From contig DFGU01000057.1 of NCBI GenBank assembly GCA_002371785.1, positions 2,886 through 11,207 of the forward strand: a stretch of DNA of 8,322 nucleotides, read 5' to 3'. The notes under the pieces were generated by a model. The model was not told the origin of the DNA. It did not search any database and saw only the letters and a list, made by a program, of their open reading frames with translations. Within the stretch, counting starts at the first letter, position 1. Each line of letters opens with the position of its first letter. A program made the position numbers and the translations under genes. Source of the DNA: Bacteroidales bacterium UBA3742 (lineage in GTDB: Bacteria; Bacteroidota; Bacteroidia; Bacteroidales; Paludibacteraceae). Positions 1-6,875 of the stretch are shown here, in pieces.

Positions 1-6
1 TTTTCG

Positions 7-14
7 TACCTTTG
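7..14 (+). promoter_or_regulatory. Bacteroidota -7 promoter element (TACCTTTG)
   Basis: TACCTTTG matches the Bacteroidota sigma-70-type -7 consensus TAnnTTTG. The -33 TTTG expected about 20 nt upstream would lie before the window, so only half the promoter can be seen. Transcription would start near position 20, leaving a short leader before the ATG at 40. The 12-base string TACCTTTGCACC recurs exactly at 7398-7409, ahead of the HNH-like gene. No other convincing promoter is seen before hsdM, so this element probably drives the whole unit through hsdR. Confidence 0.6.
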
Positions 15-39
15 CACCCAAATTATGCGCATACGAACC

Positions 40-524
40 ATGAATACTCGCAAATCTTTTCATAACTCGCTGATTACCAGTACCCCCCCTACTGCGAAGG
101 GCTGGTAAATCGTAATAAATCCCTATTCGCAACGCTTAACGGCGGTGCTCACTTTCGGTGGGTACCGTCGTTTTTGTTTGTAGCGGTACTGGTGGGCGCG
201 CTGCTCTCCGGCGCCGTGCTCATGGCGAAGCCGGATACCAAGACCTCCAATTCTCCTTTGGCCCTTAGCAAGGCTTTCTTTACCAATGCCGACACTATGC
301 GCCACTACCAGGCGCTGCTCGAGTCGGACGATCCCCGCGCGCAGTACGTGATGGCGTGCTCCTATTATTATGCCTCCGAGCGTCCCGTGCCCGAGGGCGT
401 TCCTTATATTAAGGATAAGCAGGAAGCCGACGCGCTTTTGCTCATGTCGGCGATCAGTGGCTACGAGCCTGCCAAGGAGCTGCTCCGCTGCTTGAATACC
501 GGTTGTAAGCCCGAGCGAAGATGA
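40..524 (+). CDS. Sel1-like repeat membrane protein, frame broken at a C7 tract
   Basis: The ATG at 40 sits 26 nt after a -7 promoter element and opens a frame that stops at 106-108 after 22 codons. A second frame is open from 66 to the TGA at 522-524 but has no ATG start; its first plausible alternative start is a TTG at 174. One extra base in the seven-C run (83-89) would join the two frames into a 161-residue protein. That protein has a basic N-terminus, one membrane segment (FLFVAVLVGALLSGAVLMA, about residues 45-63), and a C-terminal part with the pattern of a Sel1/TPR-type helical repeat (DDPRAQYVMACSYYY ... EADALLLMSAISGYEPAKELL). Sel1 repeats normally mediate protein contacts; the role here is unknown. 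The break could be a sequencing or assembly indel, a real inactivation, or a slippage site giving on/off switching. If the gene really starts at 174, the membrane segment would be at the extreme N-terminus and the upstream promoter would have a 150-nt leader, which I find less likely. The TGA overlaps the next ATG, so the two genes are probably translationally coupled. Confidence 0.55.
83..89 (+). repeat. C7 homopolymer at a frame junction
   Basis: Seven consecutive C lie exactly where the frame from the ATG at 40 would have to shift by one base to enter the Sel1-like frame. Homopolymer tracts of this kind are common sites both of sequencing error and of slipped-strand phase variation. At eight C the gene would be whole. 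Confidence 0.6.
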
Positions 525-742
525 GCCGCCTCTGGATCATATTGTCTTTCCTTTTCCTGATGGCCGCCGATGGCCAAAAGGTCTATATCTGCGATAGCCC
601 GTACGCGGCGTGCTATCATCGTACGGATAGTTGCGAGGGGCTGGACCTCTGCAACCACGAAGTCCGTCGTATCCCCCTCCGCGACGCCCAGAAGCAAGGC
701 AAACGGCCTTGCAAGATTTGTTATAAAAACGATAAGAAATAA
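521..742 (+). CDS. Small secreted cysteine-rich protein
   Basis: This is a 73-residue protein with a hydrophobic N-terminal signal peptide (residues 1-16, MSRLWIILSFLFLMAA) and probable cleavage near Ala16-Gly18. No lipobox cysteine is present. The mature part has six cysteines (24, 31, 38, 44, 64, 67) in the order VYIC-x6-CYH-x4-CxGLxxC ... RPCKICY. The layout, with the CxxC near the C-terminus and the AxxxGxRPC segment, resembles small treble-clef or Ada-like metal-binding domains seen widely as hypothetical proteins in Bacteroidota. Zinc binding or disulfide pairing outside the cytoplasm is inferred. The start is fixed by the ATGA overlap with the preceding gene and by the signal peptide. 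hsdM begins 12 nt downstream, so it is probably expressed with the restriction system, although nothing in the protein ties it to restriction. Confidence 0.75.
   Translation: MSRLWIILSFLFLMAADGQKVYICDSPYAACYHRTDSCEGLDLCNHEVRRIPLRDAQKQGKRPCKICYKNDKK
694..712 (+). other. 7-bp perfect hairpin near the end of the cysteine-rich gene
   Basis: GCAAGGC (694-700) and GCCTTGC (706-712) are perfect inverted repeats around a 5-nt loop, 42 nt before the hsdM start. No U-run follows, so it is not a standard terminator. It lies in codons for QGKRPCK and may be chance. It could damp read-through or affect hsdM translation. Confidence 0.25.
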
Positions 743-754
743 CACCTTATATAT

Positions 755-2257
755 ATGGCTAAAGACACCATCTCGATTGGATTCGAAGATAAGATTTGGA
801 AAGCAGCGGACGTGCTGCGTGGTAACTTAAACGCATCGGAGTACGAGGGAGTAGTCCTCGGTCTGATATTTCTGAAATATATCTCCGACCGCTTCGAGAC
901 CAAGTTCGCAGAGCTACAGCAAGACCCGCTTGCCGATCCGGAGGATAAGGATGAATACACGGCAGAGAATGTCTTCTTCGTGCCGAAAGGTGCCCGCTGG
1001 TCGGTCATCTCCGCCGATGCGCACCAACCGACGATAGGTGTCACCATAGATAATGCGCTGCGTCTTATCGAGCAGGAGAACCCGCGCCTAAAAGGTATTC
1101 TCCCGAAGAACTTTGCACGTCCTGAATTGGACAAACGCCGTCTTGGTGACGTAGTCGATCTCTTTACCAATATCCAGATGCACGGAGCCGGTGAGGAGCG
1201 TGACCTGCTCGGTCGCACGTATGAGTACTGCTTGCAGAAGTTCGCCAGCATGGAAGGCAAGAACGCCGGCCAGTTCTATACGCCCTCTTGCATCGTGCGC
1301 ACGATAGTAGAGGTGCTGCAGCCCTATAGCGGACGTATCTACGACCCCTGTTGCGGCTCGGGAGGTATGTTCGTGCAGAGCGCCAAGTTCATCCGTTCGC
1401 ACCAACGCGAGATCAAGAACATATCTATCTATGGTCAGGAAGCCAATCCCTCTACATGGAAGATGGCGCATATGAATATCGCTATCCGTGGTCTGGAAGC
1501 CGACCTTGGTAAGAGCTATGCCGATACCTTCTTCGATGACCAGCACCCGACGCTCAAGGCCGACTATATCATGGCAAACCCGCCCTTCAATTTGGACAAA
1601 TGGGGGCAACCCTCTTTGCTTGAAGATGTCCGTTGGAAATTCGGCATCCCGCCTGCAAGCAATGCCAACTTCGCATGGATTCAGCATATGATCCACCACC
1701 TCTCGCCAAACGGCAAGATCGGCTTGGTGCTCGCTAACGGTGCACTCAGTTCGCAGACCGGCGGCGAGGGCGATATACGCGCCAATATCATTAAGGCCGA
1801 CCTCGTAGAAGGTATCGTGGCTATGCCAAACCAACTCTTCTATTCTACCGGCATTCCGGTAAGTCTCTGGTTCCTCAATCGCAATAAGAAGCAGCGCGGA
1901 AAGGTACTCTTTGTCGATGCACGCAATCTCGGTACGATGGTCACGCGCAAACTGCGTGAACTGACTGAGGAGGACATCCTCCGTATCGCTGATACGTTCC
2001 GTCAGTACGAAGCCGGAACGCTCCAAGATGAGAAAGGCTTCTGTGCAACCGTCTCGCTCGATGAAATCGCCAAGCAGGACTATATCCTTACGCCCGGACG
2101 TTATGTAGGTATTGCAGAGCAAGAGGACGATGGTGAACCCTTTGCTGAGAAGATGACCCGCCTCACTGCGGAACTCTCCGAACTCTTCGACAAAGGTCAC
2201 GCCCTCGAAGCCGAAATCCGTAAACAATTAGCGTCTATCGGCTACAAAATCGGCTAA
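755..2257 (+). CDS. hsdM: Type I restriction-modification system DNA methyltransferase subunit HsdM
   Basis: This 500-residue protein is the modification subunit, which transfers a methyl group from S-adenosylmethionine to N6 of adenine in the site chosen by HsdS. The N-terminal helical domain that contacts HsdS and DNA spans roughly residues 8-140 (DKIWKAADVLRGNLNASEYEGVVLGLIFLKYISDRF, given here in part: it ends in the typical LKYISDRF). The catalytic domain follows: GQFYTP (172-177), the AdoMet-binding motif I DPCCGSGGMF (197-206), and the adenine methyltransferase motif IV NPPF (275-278). Length is normal for the family and no key residue is missing. The ATG at 755 begins the conserved N-terminal region, follows an AT-rich stretch rather than a Shine-Dalgarno sequence, and lies 12 nt after the previous stop. 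hsdS starts 3 nt after the stop codon, so M and S are probably coupled. Base composition is GC-rich (36 of 60 in line 1321-1380), like hsdR and unlike hsdS. Confidence 0.97.
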   Translation: MAKDTISIGFEDKIWKAADVLRGNLNASEYEGVVLGLIFLKYISDRFETKFAELQQDPLADPEDKDEYTAENVFFVPKGARWSVISADAHQPTIGVTIDNALRLIEQENPRLKGILPKNFARPELDKRRLGDVVDLFTNIQMHGAGEERDLLGRTYEYCLQKFASMEGKNAGQFYTPSCIVRTIVEVLQPYSGRIYDPCCGSGGMFVQSAKFIRSHQREIKNISIYGQEANPSTWKMAHMNIAIRGLEADLGKSYADTFFDDQHPTLKADYIMANPPFNLDKWGQPSLLEDVRWKFGIPPASNANFAWIQHMIHHLSPNGKIGLVLANGALSSQTGGEGDIRANIIKADLVEGIVAMPNQLFYSTGIPVSLWFLNRNKKQRGKVLFVDARNLGTMVTRKLRELTEEDILRIADTFRQYEAGTLQDEKGFCATVSLDEIAKQDYILTPGRYVGIAEQEDDGEPFAEKMTRLTAELSELFDKGHALEAEIRKQLASIGYKIG

Positions 2258-2260
2258 ACT

Positions 2261-3454
2261 ATGGAGTGGAAAACGGTTAAATTAGGAGAGGTCGCCAATG
2301 TTCAGACAGGACCTTTTGGAAGTCAACTGCACAACGAAGACTATGTCATTAAAGGTACACCTATAGTTACCGTTGAACATTTGGGTGCACGCGTATTTTC
2401 CACACAAAATCTTCCTTGTGTTTCTGACGCAGACAAAGAAAGGCTGAAAAAATATACTCTTAAAGAGGGGGATGTCGTTTTTAGTCGAGTTGGATCAGTT
2501 GATAGATGTTCTTATGTCTCATCAAATGAAGAAGGCTGGCTTTTCTCTGGTCGATGTCTTCGAGTGCGCACGAATGAGGAGGTCTATCCATTGTTTTTAT
2601 ATTATTATCTGCAAAAAGAAGATGTAAAACAATCGATTAGAAATATTGCCGTTGGGGCTACGATGCCTTCTATAAATACAAAGTTATTGTCCGAGATAGA
2701 AGTGACATATCCGTCACATAAAGAGCAACTCAGCATTGCTGCTATCCTTTCTTCTTTGGATGATAAGATTGAGAATAATAATCGCATCAACCGTAATTTG
2801 GAGGCACAAGCACAAGCCCTTTTCAAATCTTGGTTCGTGGACTTTGAACCCTTTGGCGGAACTATGCCCGATGATTGGAAAGAGGGGACTATAGCTGACG
2901 TAGTAAATTTACTTAATGGTTTTGCTTTCAAATCGTCAGATTTTGTAGCAAACGGTTTCTATAATTTAATAACGATAAAGGGAGTGCAAGATGGAAAAAT
3001 GACGACTGACGGTGCGGATCATTTAGATGCAACCCCTGCAAAAATGCCAAATTGGTGTCTTTTGAAAAAAGGCGATATATTGCTATCATTGACAGGAAAT
3101 GTGGGTAGATGTTGTTTAGTGGATATAGAAAATTGCCTGTTAAATCAACGTGTTGCTAAACTGCAACCCAGAGCAGAATATAATCGTTTATTTGTTTATA
3201 CTCTATTCCGTCAAGAAGAAATGAAATCCAGAATGATAAGTATATCCCGCGGAACGGCTCAAATGAATCTTAGTCCGATTGAAACAGGAAAATTATCTAT
3301 TATAGTTCCGACGGATAAAGTGCTGGAGGATTTTGGAATGAGATATAATGGCATATTAGATACTATTCTAAATAATATCTCAGAGTCCCACCGCCTTGCA
3401 GCCCTCCGCGACACATTATTACCCAAACTAATGAAGGGAGAAATAGCCTTATGA
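2261..3454 (+). CDS. hsdS: Type I restriction-modification system specificity subunit HsdS
   Basis: This 397-residue protein is the DNA-recognition subunit, which guides both methylation and cleavage by binding a split target sequence. Two target-recognition domains (TRDs) are visible. The first starts at EWKTVKLGEVANVQTGPFG (about residues 2-150) and the second at DDWKEGTIADVVNLLNGFAF (about 204-360). Each opens with the W-x(3-4)-L/I-x-[DE]-V signature and contains a GATMPSI/GTAQMNL-type segment near its end. They are separated by a central conserved helical spacer (residues 155-198: EQLSIAAILSSLDDKI ... WFVDFEPF). The C-terminal helix, SESHRLAALRDTLLPKLMKG, closes the protein. The length is full, and there are two TRDs rather than a half subunit. 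The target sequence cannot be read from the protein. TRD sequence is AT-rich (18 of 60 GC at 2941-3000; 17 of 60 at 3181-3240) while its neighbours are near 58-60%, which suggests horizontal exchange of TRDs. Its TGA overlaps the hsdR ATG. Confidence 0.96.
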   Translation: MEWKTVKLGEVANVQTGPFGSQLHNEDYVIKGTPIVTVEHLGARVFSTQNLPCVSDADKERLKKYTLKEGDVVFSRVGSVDRCSYVSSNEEGWLFSGRCLRVRTNEEVYPLFLYYYLQKEDVKQSIRNIAVGATMPSINTKLLSEIEVTYPSHKEQLSIAAILSSLDDKIENNNRINRNLEAQAQALFKSWFVDFEPFGGTMPDDWKEGTIADVVNLLNGFAFKSSDFVANGFYNLITIKGVQDGKMTTDGADHLDATPAKMPNWCLLKKGDILLSLTGNVGRCCLVDIENCLLNQRVAKLQPRAEYNRLFVYTLFRQEEMKSRMISISRGTAQMNLSPIETGKLSIIVPTDKVLEDFGMRYNGILDTILNNISESHRLAALRDTLLPKLMKGEIAL

Positions 3455-6400
3455 GTAAAGCTAAATATACCGAAGATAGTTACGAACAAGCGCTTATCGC
3501 GCTCTTTCGTGATGAGTTAGGCTACGAATATATCTATGGTCCTGACATTACGCGCGACTATCGTCAGCCCTGCTATGTGGATATGATCGAGCCGGCTATT
3601 CGTCGTATCAACCCGACGCTCCCTGCCGAGGCCATCGACGAGGCCGTGCGCCGTATTCTCTATGCGACCGACGGTACGCTGCTTCAAGCCAACGAGACCT
3701 TTCTGCAACACCTGCAAGATGGTATGGAGGTGCCCTTCATGCACGACGGGGAGGAGCGGACGGAACTGGTGCAACTCATAGACTACGACCACTATACCAA
3801 TAATACCTTCCATATCGCGAATCAGTGGCGCGTAGAAGGACTGGATGCAATCCGCTGCGACATGGTGGTCTTCATAAACGGCATGCCGTTGGTGGTCATC
3901 GAACTCAAATCGCCTTCCGAAGAAGGAGTATCGGTGCATGATGCCTACCTTCAGATGAAGAACTACCAACTTAAGGCGCCCGACCTCTTTACCTACAACG
4001 CCTTCAACGTCATCTCCGATTTCAGCTATACCTATGCCGGTACACTCACCGCCGACGAAGAGCGCTACATGGAGTGGAAGAGCGTGGATGGTAAGTATAT
4101 CGACCAGAAGCACGTCAGCTACGACACTTTCTTCCATGGCATATTCCCCAAGGAGCGGCTGCTCGATATTATCCATAACTTCATATGCTTTGATCATCGG
4201 GAGGGACAGCCTGCCAAAATACTTGCGGGCTATCACCAGTACTTTGCCGTAAATCGTGCCCTCGGCTGCACCTACAAAGCCGTAGAGGGTAACGGAAAGA
4301 TAGGTGTCTTCTGGCATACGCAAGGCTCGGGTAAGTCGCTCTCGATGGTATTCTTCGCGCGCTTGCTGGGTCGCCATTTCTCGGAATCCACGATAGTAGT
4401 CGTTACCGACCGCAACGACCTGGATGAACAGCTATACGGTCAGTTCTCCCGCTGCGCCCAGTTCCTGCGCCAGATGCCGCAACAGGCGGGCTCTAAAGCC
4501 GAACTCGGCGATCTGCTCCGTGATCGCAAAGCCGGAGGAATATTCTTTACCACCATTCAGAAATTCGAAGACCAGTCAACGGACTGGAGCGAGTTAGGCC
4601 ATTCGGGTCCTTTTCTCTCCGACCGCCGGAACATTATCGTCATGACCGATGAGGCGCACCGCTCCCAATATGGCGATGTGCATTACGATTTTGATGCCAA
4701 GCGCACCAAGAAAGGCTACGCCAAACTGATGCGCGAAGCCTTGCCGAATGCGTCCTTTATCGGCTTTACCGGTACGCCTGTATCCGACCGCGACCGAGAC
4801 ACCCAAGAGGTGTTCGGAAACTATATTGATATCTATGATATGACGCAATCCGTTCGGGATGGCGCCACGTTGCCTGTCTATTACGAGAGCCGCGCGATGC
4901 GTCTTAAACTCAATGCGGATATCCTCGAACAACTCGACGCCGAGTTCACCAACCTCGATACGGCAGGAGTGACCGATGCCCAACTCGAAAAGACCAAGCA
5001 CGAGCTCAGTCGTCTGGAGGAAGTGCTGGGTGCGCCCGAGACAATAAACTCCCTCGTGGATGATATCCTTCTCCACTATACGTCCTATCGCGAGCAGGAG
5101 CTGACCGGCAAGGTGATGATCGTTGCCTACAACCGCCGGATAGCCATGAGTATCTACCAGCGCATCCTCGAACTGAAGCCCGATTGGACCAACAAGGTGA
5201 AAGTGGTCATGACTTCCAGCAACAAGGACGAGGCCGATTGGCGACCGATCATCGGCAATGATGCGTACCGCAAGCAACTCGCCAAAGAGTTTAAGGACGA
5301 GAACTCCGAACTGAAAATAGCGATCGTCGTAGATATGTGGTTGACCGGCTTTGATGTGCCGTCTCTCAGTACGATGTACATGTACAAGCCGATGGCCGGT
5401 CACAACCTCATGCAGGCTATCGCGCGCGTCAACCGCGTTTTCCCTGAGAAGCAAGGTGGACTCATTGTGGACTATATCGGTATCGCCCAGGCACTCAAGC
5501 GTGCCATGCAGGAATATACCGACCGCGACAAGAAGCAGTTCGGCGACCCCAATATCGCCAAGACCGCCCTGCGTACCTATCAGGAGAAGAAAGAGATATG
5601 CGAGGATATGCTCCACGGCTTCGACTATAGCGCGTTCCCGCAGTCAACCGATGCCCGGAAGGCTGTCCTTATCAAGGAGGCGGTTAACTTCCTGTGCGAG
5701 GTGAGTCGTGATGCGAAACGCAAAGCCTACCTCCAGGAGTCTGCACTGCTGCATAATGCGGTCACGCTATGCCGCTCCCTGCTCTCGGAAGACGAACTGC
5801 AATTCGTGGCATTCTACGATGCGGTGCGTGTGCTGCTCTTGCGCTTTGAGGTAGGTACTACGTCCGTCAAGGCCAAAGAGATCAACGAGCGTATCAAGAA
5901 CCTGCTCGCTCAGTCCGTACAATCCGAAGGCATTGTCGTGCTGTTCGATGAGAAGAAACGCGATTTCTCGCTCTTCGATGAGAAATTCCTGAACGACCTC
6001 CGGCGTATGAAAGAGAAGAACCTCGCCGTAGAGATTCTCAAAAAGCTCCTCAAAGGAGTAGTAGCGGGTTTCAAGCATACCAACGTGGTGCAAAGTGCCA
6101 AGTTCTCCGAACTCCTCTCACAGGCGCTCTCGTCCTACCTCAAAGGTATGCTCACCAACGAGGAGGTCATCAACGAACTCATCAAGATAGCCCTGCAGAT
6201 CAAGTCAGAGCAAGAGCAAGGTAACAATTTGGGCTTAACCGACGAGGAGAAGGCCTTCTATGATGCGCTGACGCAACAAGAGGAAGTGCGAAAGGCGTAC
6301 TCCAACGAGCAGTTCATCGCCCTCACCAAAGAACTGACTGAGACCTTGCGCAAGAACCGCACCATAGATTGGAACAAAAAGGAGTCTGCGCAGGCAAGTA

Positions 6401-6615
6401 TGCGTACCTTAGTAAAGCGTCTGCTACGTAAGTACAACTATCCGCCGGAGGGACGAGAGACGGCATTAAATACAGTTATCGCTCAATGTGAGCAATGGGC
6501 TGACGAGGAATACGAATCGCCGCTCATCGTAAATCAATTCGTCGAGAATCATATCCACATCGACCACCTCGATACCCTCAATTTGGGCGATAATGTAGAT
6601 ACGAAATACGATTAA
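3451..6615 (+). CDS. hsdR: Type I restriction-modification system restriction and translocase subunit HsdR
   Basis: This 1054-residue protein is the motor and nuclease subunit. With HsdM and HsdS it translocates DNA using ATP and cuts unmodified DNA away from the recognition site. The N-terminal nuclease domain carries a PD-(D/E)xK-type site: Asp137 (CDMVVF) and Glu151-Leu-Lys153 (VVIELKSPSEEG). The superfamily 2 helicase core follows, with Walker A TQGSGKS (290-296), DEAH (400-403), motif III-like FTGTP (439-443), motif V region around WLTGFDVPS (630-638) and motif VI HNLMQAIARVNR (651-662). The region after about residue 720 (DYSAFPQ ... LTDEEKAFYDAL) resembles the helical C-terminal domain of HindI-like type I R subunits, which contacts the methyltransferase core. 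All catalytic motifs are present and length is normal, so the nuclease looks functional. The start overlaps the hsdS stop as ATGA, so R synthesis is probably coupled to S synthesis. No terminator is seen directly after its stop; the first candidate is at 6787-6857. Confidence 0.97.
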   Translation: MSKAKYTEDSYEQALIALFRDELGYEYIYGPDITRDYRQPCYVDMIEPAIRRINPTLPAEAIDEAVRRILYATDGTLLQANETFLQHLQDGMEVPFMHDGEERTELVQLIDYDHYTNNTFHIANQWRVEGLDAIRCDMVVFINGMPLVVIELKSPSEEGVSVHDAYLQMKNYQLKAPDLFTYNAFNVISDFSYTYAGTLTADEERYMEWKSVDGKYIDQKHVSYDTFFHGIFPKERLLDIIHNFICFDHREGQPAKILAGYHQYFAVNRALGCTYKAVEGNGKIGVFWHTQGSGKSLSMVFFARLLGRHFSESTIVVVTDRNDLDEQLYGQFSRCAQFLRQMPQQAGSKAELGDLLRDRKAGGIFFTTIQKFEDQSTDWSELGHSGPFLSDRRNIIVMTDEAHRSQYGDVHYDFDAKRTKKGYAKLMREALPNASFIGFTGTPVSDRDRDTQEVFGNYIDIYDMTQSVRDGATLPVYYESRAMRLKLNADILEQLDAEFTNLDTAGVTDAQLEKTKHELSRLEEVLGAPETINSLVDDILLHYTSYREQELTGKVMIVAYNRRIAMSIYQRILELKPDWTNKVKVVMTSSNKDEADWRPIIGNDAYRKQLAKEFKDENSELKIAIVVDMWLTGFDVPSLSTMYMYKPMAGHNLMQAIARVNRVFPEKQGGLIVDYIGIAQALKRAMQEYTDRDKKQFGDPNIAKTALRTYQEKKEICEDMLHGFDYSAFPQSTDARKAVLIKEAVNFLCEVSRDAKRKAYLQESALLHNAVTLCRSLLSEDELQFVAFYDAVRVLLLRFEVGTTSVKAKEINERIKNLLAQSVQSEGIVVLFDEKKRDFSLFDEKFLNDLRRMKEKNLAVEILKKLLKGVVAGFKHTNVVQSAKFSELLSQALSSYLKGMLTNEEVINELIKIALQIKSEQEQGNNLGLTDEEKAFYDALTQQEEVRKAYSNEQFIALTKELTETLRKNRTIDWNKKESAQASMRTLVKRLLRKYNYPPEGRETALNTVIAQCEQWADEEYESPLIVNQFVENHIHIDHLDTLNLGDNVDTKYD

Positions 6616-6627
6616 ATAGCAGAATTA

Positions 6628-6659
6628 TTTGCATATATCGCAAAATTGTTGTAATTTTG
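6628..6659 (+). promoter_or_regulatory. Bacteroidota promoter (TTTG - 20 nt - TAATTTTG)
   Basis: TTTG at 6628-6631 and TAATTTTG at 6652-6659 match the Bacteroidota -33 and -7 elements with a 20-nt spacer, which is close to ideal. Transcription should begin near 6665-6667 and run through the structured leader into the gene at 6868. Arms GCAAAAT (6640-6646) and ATTTTGC (6654-6660) form a 7-bp inverted repeat across the -7 element and could be an operator, though part of the dyad follows from the promoter motif itself. Confidence 0.75.
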
Positions 6660-6664
6660 CAGTC

Positions 6665-6867
6665 GCTTTCGTCGCTTACCGACGTTAAACAGAAGGACAT
6701 ATTTTATTAGCAGGCATATTTCTTTGCAAACGAGTCAGCGAAACTTTAAGTAACGAGAAGCAATATGTCCCAGTTATCTGTGTGTTGCATGGATAGGTGG
6801 GATATCGTTACATGTTTCGCTGACATCGTTTGCTATCCCGCTTGTCCATGCTTTTTTATGAAGCAAA
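6665..6867 (+). promoter_or_regulatory. Structured leader with mutually exclusive folds (putative attenuator or RNA switch)
   Basis: Three sets of long complementary segments cross each other. P 6695-6703 (GGACATATT) pairs with P' 6762-6770. A 6726-6744 (GCAAACGAGTCAGCGAAAC) pairs with A' 6814-6833 over 19 bp with one bulged A at 6825. B 6750-6756 pairs with B' 6805-6811 over 7 bp. C 6787-6804 pairs with C' 6834-6851 over 18 bp. A:A' encloses only one arm of P and one arm of C, so A:A' cannot form together with P:P' and C:C' except as a pseudoknot. Fold 1 is therefore P:P' plus C:C' followed by U6 (terminator). Fold 2 is A:A', B:B' and a further 7-bp helix (6764-6766 and 6769-6772 with 6798-6804), making one long hairpin over 6726-6833 that breaks the terminator. 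The promoter lies upstream and a coding gene begins 10 nt after the U-run. The ligand or signal is unknown. An alternative reading is a small stable RNA or just an hsd-operon terminator. Confidence 0.55.
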
Positions 6868-6875
6868 ATGAATAA
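6765..6875 (+). CDS. Possible cysteine-rich leader peptide ORF (36 codons)
   Basis: ATG at 6765 opens a frame ending at the TAA 6873-6875 with six cysteine codons (residues 7, 8, 17, 23, 27 and 29; the start reads MSQLSVCCMDRW). Its start codon lies inside the P' arm and its body runs through C, B', A' and C', so a translating ribosome would disrupt both the terminator and the long hairpin. It overlaps the start of the 140-residue gene (ATG 6868) in another frame by 8 nt. An open frame of this length is not rare by chance, and there is only a weak purine stretch (GAGAAG) upstream. It is listed as a hypothesis because its position fits leader-peptide control. Confidence 0.25.
   Translation: MSQLSVCCMDRWDIVTCFADIVCYPACPCFFMKQNE
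6787..6857 (+). terminator. Putative intrinsic terminator in the leader
   Basis: GCATGGATAGGTGGGATA (6787-6804) can pair along its full length with TATCCCGCTTGTCCATGC (6834-6851) as RNA: 7 Watson-Crick pairs at the base, five middle pairs of which three are G-U, and 6 Watson-Crick pairs at the top. T6 (6852-6857) follows directly. The G-U pairs work only for the + strand transcript, which gives the direction. The 29-nt loop is longer than usual. It would stop read-through from hsdR as well as transcripts from the promoter at 6628-6659. Confidence 0.6.

Noticed and set aside
713..720. Separate hsdM promoter from AAGATTTG
   Set aside because: It matches TAnnTTTG at all but the first base, but no TTTG is seen about 20 nt upstream, so it is too weak to claim.
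1088..2227. Long minus-strand open frame (379 codons) opposite hsdM
   Set aside because: It is antisense to a clear methyltransferase with all motifs, and its translation shows no recognisable domain. It is a codon-bias shadow, as is the 340-codon minus-strand frame at 4594-5616 and the 286-codon frame at 3517-4377.
2261..3454. hsdS shuffling (inverting) system
   Set aside because: Only one hsdS copy is present, with no partial second copy, inverted TRD repeats or integrase nearby.
6726..6833. Invertible promoter flanked by inverted repeats A and A'
   Set aside because: No TAnnTTTG promoter is seen on either strand in the segment between the arms, the promoter lies outside, and no recombinase gene is present. 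The further nested B and D pairings and the G-U stem fit RNA structure better.
6665..6867. Retron msr-msd RNA
   Set aside because: No reverse transcriptase is encoded in the window.
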